Source: Elusimicrobia bacterium UBA6262 (GTDB lineage: Bacteria; CAYTYR01; UBA6262). Taken from it: a stretch of 23,163 nt of DNA. Positions within the stretch are counted from its first letter, which is position 1; each line of letters opens with the position of its first letter. Positions 5,992 through 13,267 of the stretch are shown in pieces. A program made the position numbers and the translations under genes. Under the pieces are notes generated by a model that made no database searches, was not told the DNA's origin, and saw only the letters and a program-made list of their open reading frames with translations. Where the stretch lies: contig DJVG01000027.1 of assembly GCA_002441095.1 (NCBI GenBank), positions 12,599 to 35,761 on the forward strand. The letters are read 5' to 3'.

Positions 5992-7812
5992 ATGTTAATA
6001 CAGAAACAAACCCTGAAAATCATTGCTTTACGCAAGAAAAAAGTAGTCGTTGTAGGCATGATCGTCGTCTTCGGGTTTGTTATTTTATTTTTGCGGCTTT
6101 TTTACATACAAGTGCTCAATGGCCGCTATTTCCGCCAGGTGGCTGAAGCGAACAGGATCCAGCGGTTTTACCAGAAAGCGCCCCGCGGCCAGATCTATGA
6201 CCGCCATCATAAGCTGCTGGCAGTCAATAAACCCTCTTTTGCGGTTTCTTTCACCTCATATTCCCTGACCCAGCAAGAGATAGAGCGCGTCAGCCAGGAA
6301 TTAGCCCTTATCCTCAACCTTTCCTTCCAGGAAGTAAAAACCAGGACCTTCTCCAGTTTGCAACCGCTTGATCCGGTGGTCATCGCCACAGATATCACCC
6401 GGGAGCAGGCCTTGACCATAATGGAGCGGAAAACTTCATTACCGGGAGTCAATGTCGCTATTGAGCCAAAGCGCCAATATCCTGAAGGTACCCTGGCCTG
6501 TCACATCATTGGCTATGTCGGCGAACTGACCATGGAAGAATACAAGGAATTGAAAAGTGCCGGCTACCGTATCGGCGATAAGATCGGCAAAACCGGCTTG
6601 GAAGCATACTATGATCACCTCTTAAGAGGCGAACACGGGGAGAAACAGGTTGAGATCAGCGCCAAAGGCAGGCAGCTGCGCCTCTTGCGGGAAACGATTT
6701 CTCTCAGCGGCAATGACCTGGCCCTGACTATCGATGGTGATTTGCAAAGATTGGTCCAGGATGCCCTGCAGGGAGTGAATGGCGCAGCTGTAGTCATGAA
6801 TCCGCGGTCCGGTGAGGTCCTGGCGCTGGCCAGTTCCCCGGGATATAATCCGAATACTTTTTTGCGCCCGGTTACCCGCGGGGAGTTCACGTATTTATTC
6901 AAGAACCGCGGACGGCCGCTTTTTAATAAAGCCATCCAGGCCCAGTATCCTCCTGCTTCAGGCTTTAAAATTATTACCACGGCGGCTGGCCTGCAGGAAG
7001 GATTTGTCATTCCGGATGAAAAAATGGAATGTACCGGTGAAATGATCCTGGGTACCTATGACCAGGTATTCAGGTGCTGGAAAAAAGACGGTCATGGCAA
7101 GATTAACTTGGCTTCAGCCATTGCCCAGTCCTGCGATGTCTATTTCTATCAATTGGGCTTGAGGCTGGGAGTGACCAGGATCGCCGCTTATGCCAGGAAA
7201 TTTGGCTTAGGCAGCCTTACTGGTATAGACTTGCCGTTTGAGAAGAAAGGTATTGTGCCGGATCGCGACTGGAAGAAGAAAGTGGTCAAAGAGGCCTGGT
7301 ATGACGGCGATACGCTGAATATGTGCATTGGCCAGGGATATTTATGGATTACCCCTCTGCAGATGGCTGGTATTTTCAACGCTGTCGCCAATGACGGCCC
7401 GTATTACCGCCCTAAAATAGTAAAAAATATTATCTCTCCCGACGGGAAGGTATATCATGATTTCTTTCCCGAAGAGCAGGGCATAGTAGAGCTCGACCGC
7501 CAGCACTGGCACGTTATCAAAAAAGGACTCGAAGAAACAGTCACACATGGTACCGGCCGGCAGGCCTATATCAAGGGATTGCGGGTAGCTGGCAAGACCG
7601 GTACAGCCCAAAATCCCCAGGGTATGGACCATGCCTGGTTCGGTTGCCTGGCCCCGGTAGATAATCCGCAGGTAGTAGTTGTTGTTTTTGTCGAACACGG
7701 TGGTCATGGCGGTGTAGTAGCTGCGCCGATCGCGCGCCAAATACTGGCCGGCTATTTCAAGAAATCTGCTGTTGAGGGGCAGACAGTGACACCGGAAGAA
7801 ATAGGGGACTAA
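5992..7812 (+). CDS. mrdA: Penicillin-binding protein 2, elongation transpeptidase
   Basis: PBP2 cross-links peptidoglycan during elongation and works as a complex with RodA. The 606-residue product has a cytoplasmic basic start, one membrane anchor (about 20-40), the pedestal domain (RGQIYDRHHKLLAVNKPSF from about 65) and the transpeptidase domain. The three active-site motifs are visible: S-x-x-K at Ser323-Lys326 (PASGFK), the S-x-D variant at Ser380 (SCD), and KTG at 535-537 (VAGKTGTAQN). Asp in the second motif is usual in this subclass. The Shine-Dalgarno before ATG 5992 is weak. The stop codon directly abuts the rodA start, so the pair is probably translated together. Confidence 0.96.
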   Translation: MLIQKQTLKIIALRKKKVVVVGMIVVFGFVILFLRLFYIQVLNGRYFRQVAEANRIQRFYQKAPRGQIYDRHHKLLAVNKPSFAVSFTSYSLTQQEIERVSQELALILNLSFQEVKTRTFSSLQPLDPVVIATDITREQALTIMERKTSLPGVNVAIEPKRQYPEGTLACHIIGYVGELTMEEYKELKSAGYRIGDKIGKTGLEAYYDHLLRGEHGEKQVEISAKGRQLRLLRETISLSGNDLALTIDGDLQRLVQDALQGVNGAAVVMNPRSGEVLALASSPGYNPNTFLRPVTRGEFTYLFKNRGRPLFNKAIQAQYPPASGFKIITTAAGLQEGFVIPDEKMECTGEMILGTYDQVFRCWKKDGHGKINLASAIAQSCDVYFYQLGLRLGVTRIAAYARKFGLGSLTGIDLPFEKKGIVPDRDWKKKVVKEAWYDGDTLNMCIGQGYLWITPLQMAGIFNAVANDGPYYRPKIVKNIISPDGKVYHDFFPEEQGIVELDRQHWHVIKKGLEETVTHGTGRQAYIKGLRVAGKTGTAQNPQGMDHAWFGCLAPVDNPQVVVVVFVEHGGHGGVVAAPIARQILAGYFKKSAVEGQTVTPEEIGD

Positions 7813-9117
7813 ATGAATAGACTACGATTTGACCTCTGGTTATTTATCAGCATGTGCCTGGTATGCGTATCAGGTATGCTGGGATTGTTTTCCATTATTT
7901 ACCAAAACCCGGTTGCTGGTTCTTCCAATATCCTGGTCAAGCAGGTCTTGGCTTTTGTTATTGGCCTGATGGTCATTATATTTTATTTGCAGTTTAACTA
8001 TCCCACGCTTAAAAAATACGCGCTTGGATTCTATATTACCAGCATAGTCCTGCTGGCCTTAGTATTGCTCCTTGGCACTAAAGTGAGAGGAGTCAGGAGC
8101 TGGTTTGTCCTGGGGGTGTTTAGTTTCCAGCCCAGTGAGCTGGCTAAGCTGGCTTTTATCATGTTCCTGGCCAAATATATCGAAGAAATGCGGACCTGGA
8201 AGTCCTGGCGTGACCTGGCCTGGCCTGTCCTGCTATTGCTGTTCCCCGTAGGATTGATCCTGTTACAGCCGGATTTTGGCAGTACGCTGGTCTTTTTCCC
8301 TATCCTGGTGGTTATGCTCTATGCCGGTGGTTGCCGTTTGAAATATATAGTGGCCATGATTGGATTCGGCGCCTTGTTATCTTCCCTGACACTGGTCAGG
8401 ATATATGCCGAGTTGCAAAGTACGGCTGTGGATAATTATGTTGTCCGGGTCATTGCCAATCCCAACTATATGCTGGTTTTTTTGGCCGCACTGTTAGTGT
8501 CGCTGGCGCTCATTTATTTCCTGGCTAAAAGGTTGAAATTCAAATTAAGTTTCAAACAGATGATGGCTGGTTTTTCAGTGGTCACCGCCGGTGTCCTGGG
8601 CTCCTATATCTTTGAATTCCTCATGAAAGCCTACCAGAAAAAACGGCTGGTTGTCTTCCTGGACCCGTATCTCGATCCTTTGGGGGCAGGCTACAATATT
8701 ATCCAGTCCAAGATCGCGGTGGGCAGTGGCAGCTGGCTCGGCAAGGGATTGCTCTACGGCACGCAGAGCCGGCTGGGTTTCCTGCCAGAACAGCATACTG
8801 ATTTTATTTTTTCCGTACTGGCTGAAACATTCGGTTTTGCTGGCGGTGCCTTACTGCTGATATTGCTGTTTATCATCATCTGGCGCGGTATTATTATCAG
8901 CAACCAGGCACGCGATGAATTCGGGGCCTTAGTAGCTACTGGTATCGTGACCATGTTCGCGTTCCATATCTTCCTGAATATTGGCATGACCTTAGGCATC
9001 ATGCCTATCACCGGGGTGCCTCTGCCCTTAGTAAGCTATGGCGGCTCATCACTGGTGATGAATATGTTCGCTATCGGGATATTGCTGAATATTCGCATGA
9101 AAAGATTTTATTATTAA
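7813..9117 (+). CDS. rodA: Peptidoglycan polymerase RodA, with a two-segment insertion
   Basis: RodA is the SEDS-family glycosyltransferase that polymerises lipid II, paired with PBP2. The 434-residue product has the SEDS motifs: WFVLGVFSFQPSELAKLAF, QPDFGSTLVF (Gln152 on), FLDPYLDPLGAGYNIIQSK with the conserved Asp residues, LGFLPEQHTDFIFSVLAE and the end motif ITGVPLPLVSYGGSSL. E. coli RodA has 370 residues. The extra length lies between the QPDFGST segment and the FLDP loop (roughly residues 185-270), where two more hydrophobic stretches are present. The RodA rather than FtsW assignment follows from the mrdA neighbour and the PLPLVSYGGSS form. ATG 7813 is immediately next to the mrdA stop. 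Confidence 0.95.
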   Translation: MNRLRFDLWLFISMCLVCVSGMLGLFSIIYQNPVAGSSNILVKQVLAFVIGLMVIIFYLQFNYPTLKKYALGFYITSIVLLALVLLLGTKVRGVRSWFVLGVFSFQPSELAKLAFIMFLAKYIEEMRTWKSWRDLAWPVLLLLFPVGLILLQPDFGSTLVFFPILVVMLYAGGCRLKYIVAMIGFGALLSSLTLVRIYAELQSTAVDNYVVRVIANPNYMLVFLAALLVSLALIYFLAKRLKFKLSFKQMMAGFSVVTAGVLGSYIFEFLMKAYQKKRLVVFLDPYLDPLGAGYNIIQSKIAVGSGSWLGKGLLYGTQSRLGFLPEQHTDFIFSVLAETFGFAGGALLLILLFIIIWRGIIISNQARDEFGALVATGIVTMFAFHIFLNIGMTLGIMPITGVPLPLVSYGGSSLVMNMFAIGILLNIRMKRFYY

Positions 9118-9134
9118 TACGGACATTAGGATAC

Positions 9135-9239
9135 CAGAAAATCAGGAAGTGGGGATCAGGAAATCAGGACATCAGATTTTACCTGATAACCTGATATTCT
9201 GATAATCTTCCTCCTGATAACCTGATCACCTGATAACCG
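9135..9239. repeat. Inverted octamer array, unit CAGGAAAT, rodA-trmJ gap
   Basis: Left half: octamers beginning CAG start at 9135, 9143, 9157, 9165 and 9173. Right half, complementary sense: CCTGATAA-type octamers start at 9182, 9190, 9198, 9213, 9221 and 9229, with a short seven-base interruption near 9206. The gap is thus a degenerate palindrome on an 8-base register. Its block at 9142-9168 recurs inverted in the mreC-mreD gap with one mismatch, so the two arrays are related rather than independently expanded. Confidence 0.75.
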
Positions 9240-9254
9240 TTTATAAAGGGCAAT

Positions 9255-9971
9255 ATGAAATTAAATAACGTATATATAATCCTCGTTGAACCAAGAGTGC
9301 CGGAGAATATCGGGGCAGCTGCCAGGGCTATGAAAAACATGGGTCTCAAAAACCTGCGCCTGGTCAATCCTGGGCCATATAAGAACCAGCATGCGTATGC
9401 GGTAGCCCGCAAAGGTAAGGATATAGTCGATAAAGCCAAAGTATTTCCTGATATAAAGGCAGCTATCAAAGATCTTGACCTTATTGTCGGTACGACCAGT
9501 AAAGGACGTATGGATGGTATCAATCATTTCACTGCCGCGGAGACAGCGGAGAAGATCATTGCTTTGAGGAACAAGAACAAGATCGGTATTCTTTTCGGCC
9601 GGGAGCGCATCGGTTTAACCAATATGGAACTACGCCACTGCAGTATTGTGTCACGCATCCCACAACCAGCGAAGAACTTTTCTCTGAATATTGCCCAGTC
9701 AATTATGATCTACTGTTATGAATTGTATATGCATAGTACCGGGACGAAGGTGGCGAACTGGGATTTGGCGCAGGATAAGGATATGCAGAGGATGTACGGG
9801 CATTTGGCGACCTTGCTCGGCAAGACGACATTCAAAGCAGCAGGCGGTATACCAAAATTTGTGCACCGGTTCCGCCGGATATTTGGCAGGACACCGCTGG
9901 AAAACCGTGATGTGCAATTACTACACAAGTTGTTCTCGATAATGGAATATCATTTGGATAAGAAGGGGTAA
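9255..9971 (+). CDS. trmJ: TrmH/TrmJ-family SPOUT RNA 2'-O-methyltransferase
   Basis: The product (238 residues) belongs to the SPOUT group that methylates ribose 2'-OH with S-adenosylmethionine; TrmJ acts on position 32 of tRNAs. Family motifs are VEPRVPENIGAAARAMKNMG (about 11-30, motif 1), IVGTTSKGR (about 77-85), ILFGRERIGLTNMEL (about 112-126, motif 2) and SLNIAQSIMIYCYELYM (about 143-159, motif 3), which form the knotted cofactor site. The tail (about 170-238), with KTTFKAAGG and RRIFGRTPLENRDVQLLHKL, is typical of TrmJ-like proteins. The exact RNA target cannot be read from sequence. The start follows AAGGG. Upstream is the octamer array, downstream a long spacer. Confidence 0.88.
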   Translation: MKLNNVYIILVEPRVPENIGAAARAMKNMGLKNLRLVNPGPYKNQHAYAVARKGKDIVDKAKVFPDIKAAIKDLDLIVGTTSKGRMDGINHFTAAETAEKIIALRNKNKIGILFGRERIGLTNMELRHCSIVSRIPQPAKNFSLNIAQSIMIYCYELYMHSTGTKVANWDLAQDKDMQRMYGHLATLLGKTTFKAAGGIPKFVHRFRRIFGRTPLENRDVQLLHKLFSIMEYHLDKKG

Positions 9972-9989
9972 GGTTTAAGCTCGCTGTCA

Positions 9990-10032
9990 CGCTGCGCCGT
10001 TTTCCGCCACTAATGCGTTGGCGGACGCAGCG
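9990..10032. repeat. Palindromic spacer repeat, copy B, with outer stem
   Basis: Copy B of the palindromic repeat has arms TCCGCCA (10003-10009) and TGGCGGA (10019-10025), loop CTAATGCGT and right flank CGCAGCG. Here the flank also pairs with CGCTGCG at 9990-9996, giving 14 bp in two blocks separated by a 6-base bulge on the left side. It begins 18 bases after the trmJ stop. There is no T run, so it is a transcript-end structure or a repeat rather than a textbook terminator. Confidence 0.65.
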
Positions 10033-10056
10033 AAAATCGTGTGTTGTAATATAGCT

Positions 10057-10079
10057 TGAATTTGCTGTAAGCAAATTCA
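10057..10079. other. Perfect 10-bp hairpin in the trmJ downstream spacer
   Basis: The arms TGAATTTGCT (10057-10066) and AGCAAATTCA (10070-10079) pair perfectly around a three-base loop. It is followed by CACCCGCCGATC and only then by TTTTT, so it does not fit an intrinsic terminator closely, but it could end the trmJ transcript inefficiently. The stretch 10080-10157 contains nothing else I can name. Confidence 0.5.
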
Positions 10080-10157
10080 CCCGCCGATCTTTTTGGAGGG
10101 CCGAACGTTTTCTACACTGGCATCAGCGGCCGCGCTCGCTTATTCTTAACTGTATAG

Positions 10158-10378
10158 ATCAGGGAACTTGGTTATTTTTTGAGCGAGCTTGTCGTGTTTT
10201 AGCAAAAGCACGCTTGCAGACAACGAGGGAATCTTTGGTTGCTGGATGCCGAGCTTGTTTGAGCCCCTTGTGGGCGAGTTGCGAGGTACCGAGTTGTCAA
10301 AAGAACTTTGGCGCAGGTCCGCCAAGGGCGGACATGAAAATCGACACCGGAGCGAACAAAAATAACCAGTTCACTGAT
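10158..10378. ncRNA. Structured element bounded by ~22-bp imperfect inverted repeats
   Basis: Most of the spacer before the exported Cys-rich gene is framed by long complementary ends. The left arm (10158-10181, from ATCAGGGAACT through a T6 run) pairs with the right arm (10357-10378, from CAAAAATAACC to CACTGAT) with one mismatch and two bulged bases. Inside are a hairpin from CTTGTCGTG to CACG and GACAACG (about 10188-10226) and a perfect 7-bp hairpin GTCCGCC/GGCGGAC at 10317-10333 with loop AAG. The word CGAGCTTGT occurs twice (about 10184 and 10250). No convincing ORF fits. It could be a noncoding RNA, a long 5' leader of the next gene, or a miniature inverted-repeat element. I cannot choose. 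Confidence 0.4.
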
Positions 10379-10415
10379 TAAAACTATCAATTTTATTAAT
10401 GAAAGGAGTAATAAG

Positions 10416-10835
10416 ATGAAAAAGTGTTTTTTGATCGTGGCGTTTTTGTTATTAGCTGTTAATCTTTATGCAGGTAGTGCTTATGAGCTTAAATGTAGTA
10501 AATGTGGTGATAAAACCACATTATATTACGGGCGGGGGGAACTGTTTGAAGTTATAGCCAATGGATATTGTCTCTATTGTAAGCAATATGTCAGGATCAG
10601 CTATAACCAGCCAGACATACCAAAAGAAAAGAGGACAGATATCGTGACTCCTATTTCTTATGTTTATTCACCACTTTTTGTCAATGCCAGAAGGAGAGCA
10701 TTATATCCTTGCCGCTTCTGCAAAAAGCCATTTGCAGAAATTCTTTATGAAGATCTAAAAGATAGTATGAATAATAGGTATTGTCCGAAATGTAGCACTA
10801 ATAGTGTTAATGTCACTCCTAAGACATGGGATTAA
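10416..10835 (+). CDS. Exported protein with four CxxC pairs, unknown function
   Basis: I do not recognise this 139-residue protein. It starts with a clear Sec-type signal peptide (MKKCFLIVAFLLLAVNLYAG, cleavage probably after Ala19). The mature part has two cysteine-pair sets: Cys27/Cys30 with Cys52/Cys55, and Cys99/Cys102 with Cys123/Cys126. Each set looks like a complete zinc-ribbon, an unusual fold outside the cytoplasm, where the pairs could also hold metal or disulfides. If Cys4 is not a lipobox cysteine, which its position argues against, the product is soluble and periplasmic. An AAAGGAG precedes ATG 10416. The next gene begins 6 bases after its stop. Base use is AT-richer than its neighbours. 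Confidence 0.8.
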   Translation: MKKCFLIVAFLLLAVNLYAGSAYELKCSKCGDKTTLYYGRGELFEVIANGYCLYCKQYVRISYNQPDIPKEKRTDIVTPISYVYSPLFVNARRRALYPCRFCKKPFAEILYEDLKDSMNNRYCPKCSTNSVNVTPKTWD

Positions 10836-10841
10836 ATAATA

Positions 10842-13244
10842 ATGACGCAAATTAATGTCGATGATTTCTTGCTGGAAGTGGAGAGGCCGGCGAGATATAC
10901 GAATAATGAATACAACTCTATCCACAAGGATTGGGATACTACAGATATCAAGGTAGCATTGGCTTTCCCTGATATCTATGAAATTGGCATGTCCAACCTG
11001 GGATTAAAAATATTGTATTATATCATCAATAGCCGTACTGACACTCTGGCTGAGCGTGTCTATTCCCCCTGGGTGGACATGGAGAAGGCGCTCACTATAC
11101 GCAGCCTGCCATTATTCTCCCTGGAATCCAAGAGGCCGCTCAAGGAATTTGATATCATCGGCTTCACCCTGCAGTACGAGATGAGCTATACCAATATACT
11201 GAACATGCTCAAGTTCTCGCACATCCCGCTCAAATCAGCTGACCGGATGAATGAGAAATATCCTTTGGTCATTGCCGGCGGTCCGTGTGCTTTTAATCCT
11301 GAACCGCTTGCTGACTTTATCGATATCTTCATTATTGGTGATGGGGAAGAGGCTATTGTTGAGTTCCTGGATAATTACAAAAAAGTCCGGCACCTGGATA
11401 AGCAGTCCCAACTCATCCAATTAGCCAAAGTGCAGGGGATTTATGTGCCTGCCCTGTATGATGTCTGCTATAATCCTGACCAAACCATCAAAGACATCAC
11501 GCCAAAATACAGTGATGTCCCAGCCAGGATTAAAAAACGCATCACGAACCTGGAAAATGCGCCGTATCCTGATAAATTTATTATCCCAAACCTGAATATC
11601 GTCCATAATCGTGTCATCATGGAAGTGATGCGCGGCTGTGTCCGCGGCTGCCGCTTCTGCCAGGCGACTATGATCTACCGTCCGGCGCGTATCCGCAGCA
11701 AAGAAAATGTGAAACAGCTCCTGGACCGGATACTAACCACCAGCGGCTTTGAAGAAGTGTCATTTTCGTCTTTATCCACCAGCGATTATCCGGAAATCTA
11801 TCCATTGCTTTCCGAACTTATCGAAAAATATGAGAAAGAAAAAGTCTCATTTTCCCTGCCCTCGCTCCGGGCAGACAATTTTTCCATCAATTTGGCCAAC
11901 CTGGTCCAACAGGTGCGCAAAAGCGGCCTCACCTTTGCCCCGGAAGCCGGAACTATGCGCCTGCGCAATATTATCAATAAAGATATCACTGATGACGATC
12001 TGATCAACAGCATAGGAGCCGGTTACAAGGCAGGCTGGAAGGGCGTCAAGCTCTATTTCATGATCGGTTTGCCTTTCGAGACACAGGAAGATATAGAAGG
12101 CATCGTATTACTCATAAAAAGGCTGAAATCCCTGTACAAAGGACTGAACCTGAATGTCAATGTCTCGCCCTTCGTGCCCAAGGCCTTTAGCGTCTTCCAG
12201 TGGCATAACCAGGAATCTATCGAGCAGATCAGGGCCAAAAAAGACTATCTCAGAAAGCACCTGCCGGTCCAGTTGAAGTGGCATACCATAGAGCTGAGCT
12301 TCCTGGAGGCAGTATTTGCGCGCGGCAACCGCAAACTAGGCCAGGTCCTGGCCAATGCAGTGGAGAATGGCTGCCGGTTTGACCAGTGGGATGAACATTT
12401 CAATTTCTCGGCTTGGCATTCTGCTTTTGTTAAAGCCGGAATTGAACCTGGTTTCTACGCTAACCGGGTCATGGGCAAAGAAGAGGTATTGCCTTGGAGC
12501 CATATAGATGCCGGAGTCTCGCCGGACTTTCTCTGGACCGATTACCAGAAAGCGAAAAATCTGGAAACTACGCCTGATTGCCACCTGGCTTGTTCAAATT
12601 GCGGGGTGGAAGAGTGCCAGATGGATGTTTTCCGGAAGATAGAAGCTTTGCCAGCTGCATTTAAACAGCTGAGCCAGCAGCGGACCATATTACCCCCGAT
12701 GCAAAAGATACGGGTGAAATTTTCCAAAAAAGGGGAAGCCAAATATATCTCTCATCTGGAGCTAATGGTGATGTTTAACCGGGCCCTGCGCCGGGCCAAA
12801 ATCCCCATGGCTTATTCGCAGGGATTCAATCCCCATCCCAAGATGTCATTCGGGCCGCCGCTCGCTGTCGGATTTGAAAGTGAGGCCGAACTCGTAGATA
12901 TTGAGTTGACTAATTACCTGGAATTAAGTACAATAATTAAAAATCTGTCCCGGGAGATGCCTCCAGGCATCAATCTCATGGAGGGACAGGAAGTACCGCT
13001 CGTCACCAAATCCTTATCTGCCAGCATTAACGGGGCAGTCTATGAGCTTATTATCGACGGTCAAGTGACCGGAGCATTGCCGGTATATGTCCAGGTCAAA
13101 AAGGAAGAGGGCGCAAGAATAGAGCTGCAAATGCAGCTGCCGCTGGGAGAAAAGAATATCCGGCCAGACAAAGCCTGCGCGGAAATATTCGCTCCCGGCT
13201 ACAAGATCAAGCAAATAAAAAGGATTAAACTCCTTTTTAAATAG
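10842..13244 (+). CDS. Radical SAM protein (TIGR03960-type) fused to DUF2344
   Basis: The 800-residue product combines two widespread domains of unknown reaction. An N-terminal B12-binding-like region (about 30-170, with PDIYEIGMSNLG and IAGGPCAFNPEPLADFIDIF) precedes the radical SAM barrel, whose cluster-binding CxxxCxxC is Cys266, Cys270 and Cys273 in MRGCVRGCRFCQATMIYRP. A second cysteine group, Cys580, Cys584, Cys587 and Cys592, could bind an extra cluster or zinc. From about 622 the DUF2344 domain begins (KIRVKFSKKGEAKYISHLEL, then QGFNPHPKMSFGPPLAVGFE). In many bacteria these domains are next to rng, as here, which suggests a role in RNA or ribosome maturation (inference). No clear Shine-Dalgarno precedes ATG 10842; coupling to the gene 6 bases upstream is likely. 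Confidence 0.9.
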   Translation: MTQINVDDFLLEVERPARYTNNEYNSIHKDWDTTDIKVALAFPDIYEIGMSNLGLKILYYIINSRTDTLAERVYSPWVDMEKALTIRSLPLFSLESKRPLKEFDIIGFTLQYEMSYTNILNMLKFSHIPLKSADRMNEKYPLVIAGGPCAFNPEPLADFIDIFIIGDGEEAIVEFLDNYKKVRHLDKQSQLIQLAKVQGIYVPALYDVCYNPDQTIKDITPKYSDVPARIKKRITNLENAPYPDKFIIPNLNIVHNRVIMEVMRGCVRGCRFCQATMIYRPARIRSKENVKQLLDRILTTSGFEEVSFSSLSTSDYPEIYPLLSELIEKYEKEKVSFSLPSLRADNFSINLANLVQQVRKSGLTFAPEAGTMRLRNIINKDITDDDLINSIGAGYKAGWKGVKLYFMIGLPFETQEDIEGIVLLIKRLKSLYKGLNLNVNVSPFVPKAFSVFQWHNQESIEQIRAKKDYLRKHLPVQLKWHTIELSFLEAVFARGNRKLGQVLANAVENGCRFDQWDEHFNFSAWHSAFVKAGIEPGFYANRVMGKEEVLPWSHIDAGVSPDFLWTDYQKAKNLETTPDCHLACSNCGVEECQMDVFRKIEALPAAFKQLSQQRTILPPMQKIRVKFSKKGEAKYISHLELMVMFNRALRRAKIPMAYSQGFNPHPKMSFGPPLAVGFESEAELVDIELTNYLELSTIIKNLSREMPPGINLMEGQEVPLVTKSLSASINGAVYELIIDGQVTGALPVYVQVKKEEGARIELQMQLPLGEKNIRPDKACAEIFAPGYKIKQIKRIKLLFK

Positions 13245-13267
13245 AATTTGAAGAGAAAGAGGTTTAA

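Noticed and set aside
9832..10080. Minus-strand ORF of 82 codons
   Set aside because: Most of it overlaps trmJ antisense and the rest runs through the palindromic repeat; no ribosome binding site.
10199..10390. Minus-strand ORF of 63 codons in the long spacer
   Set aside because: It only reflects the complementary strand of a hairpin-rich spacer; no ribosome binding site, odd Cys/Arg-rich composition and no family likeness.
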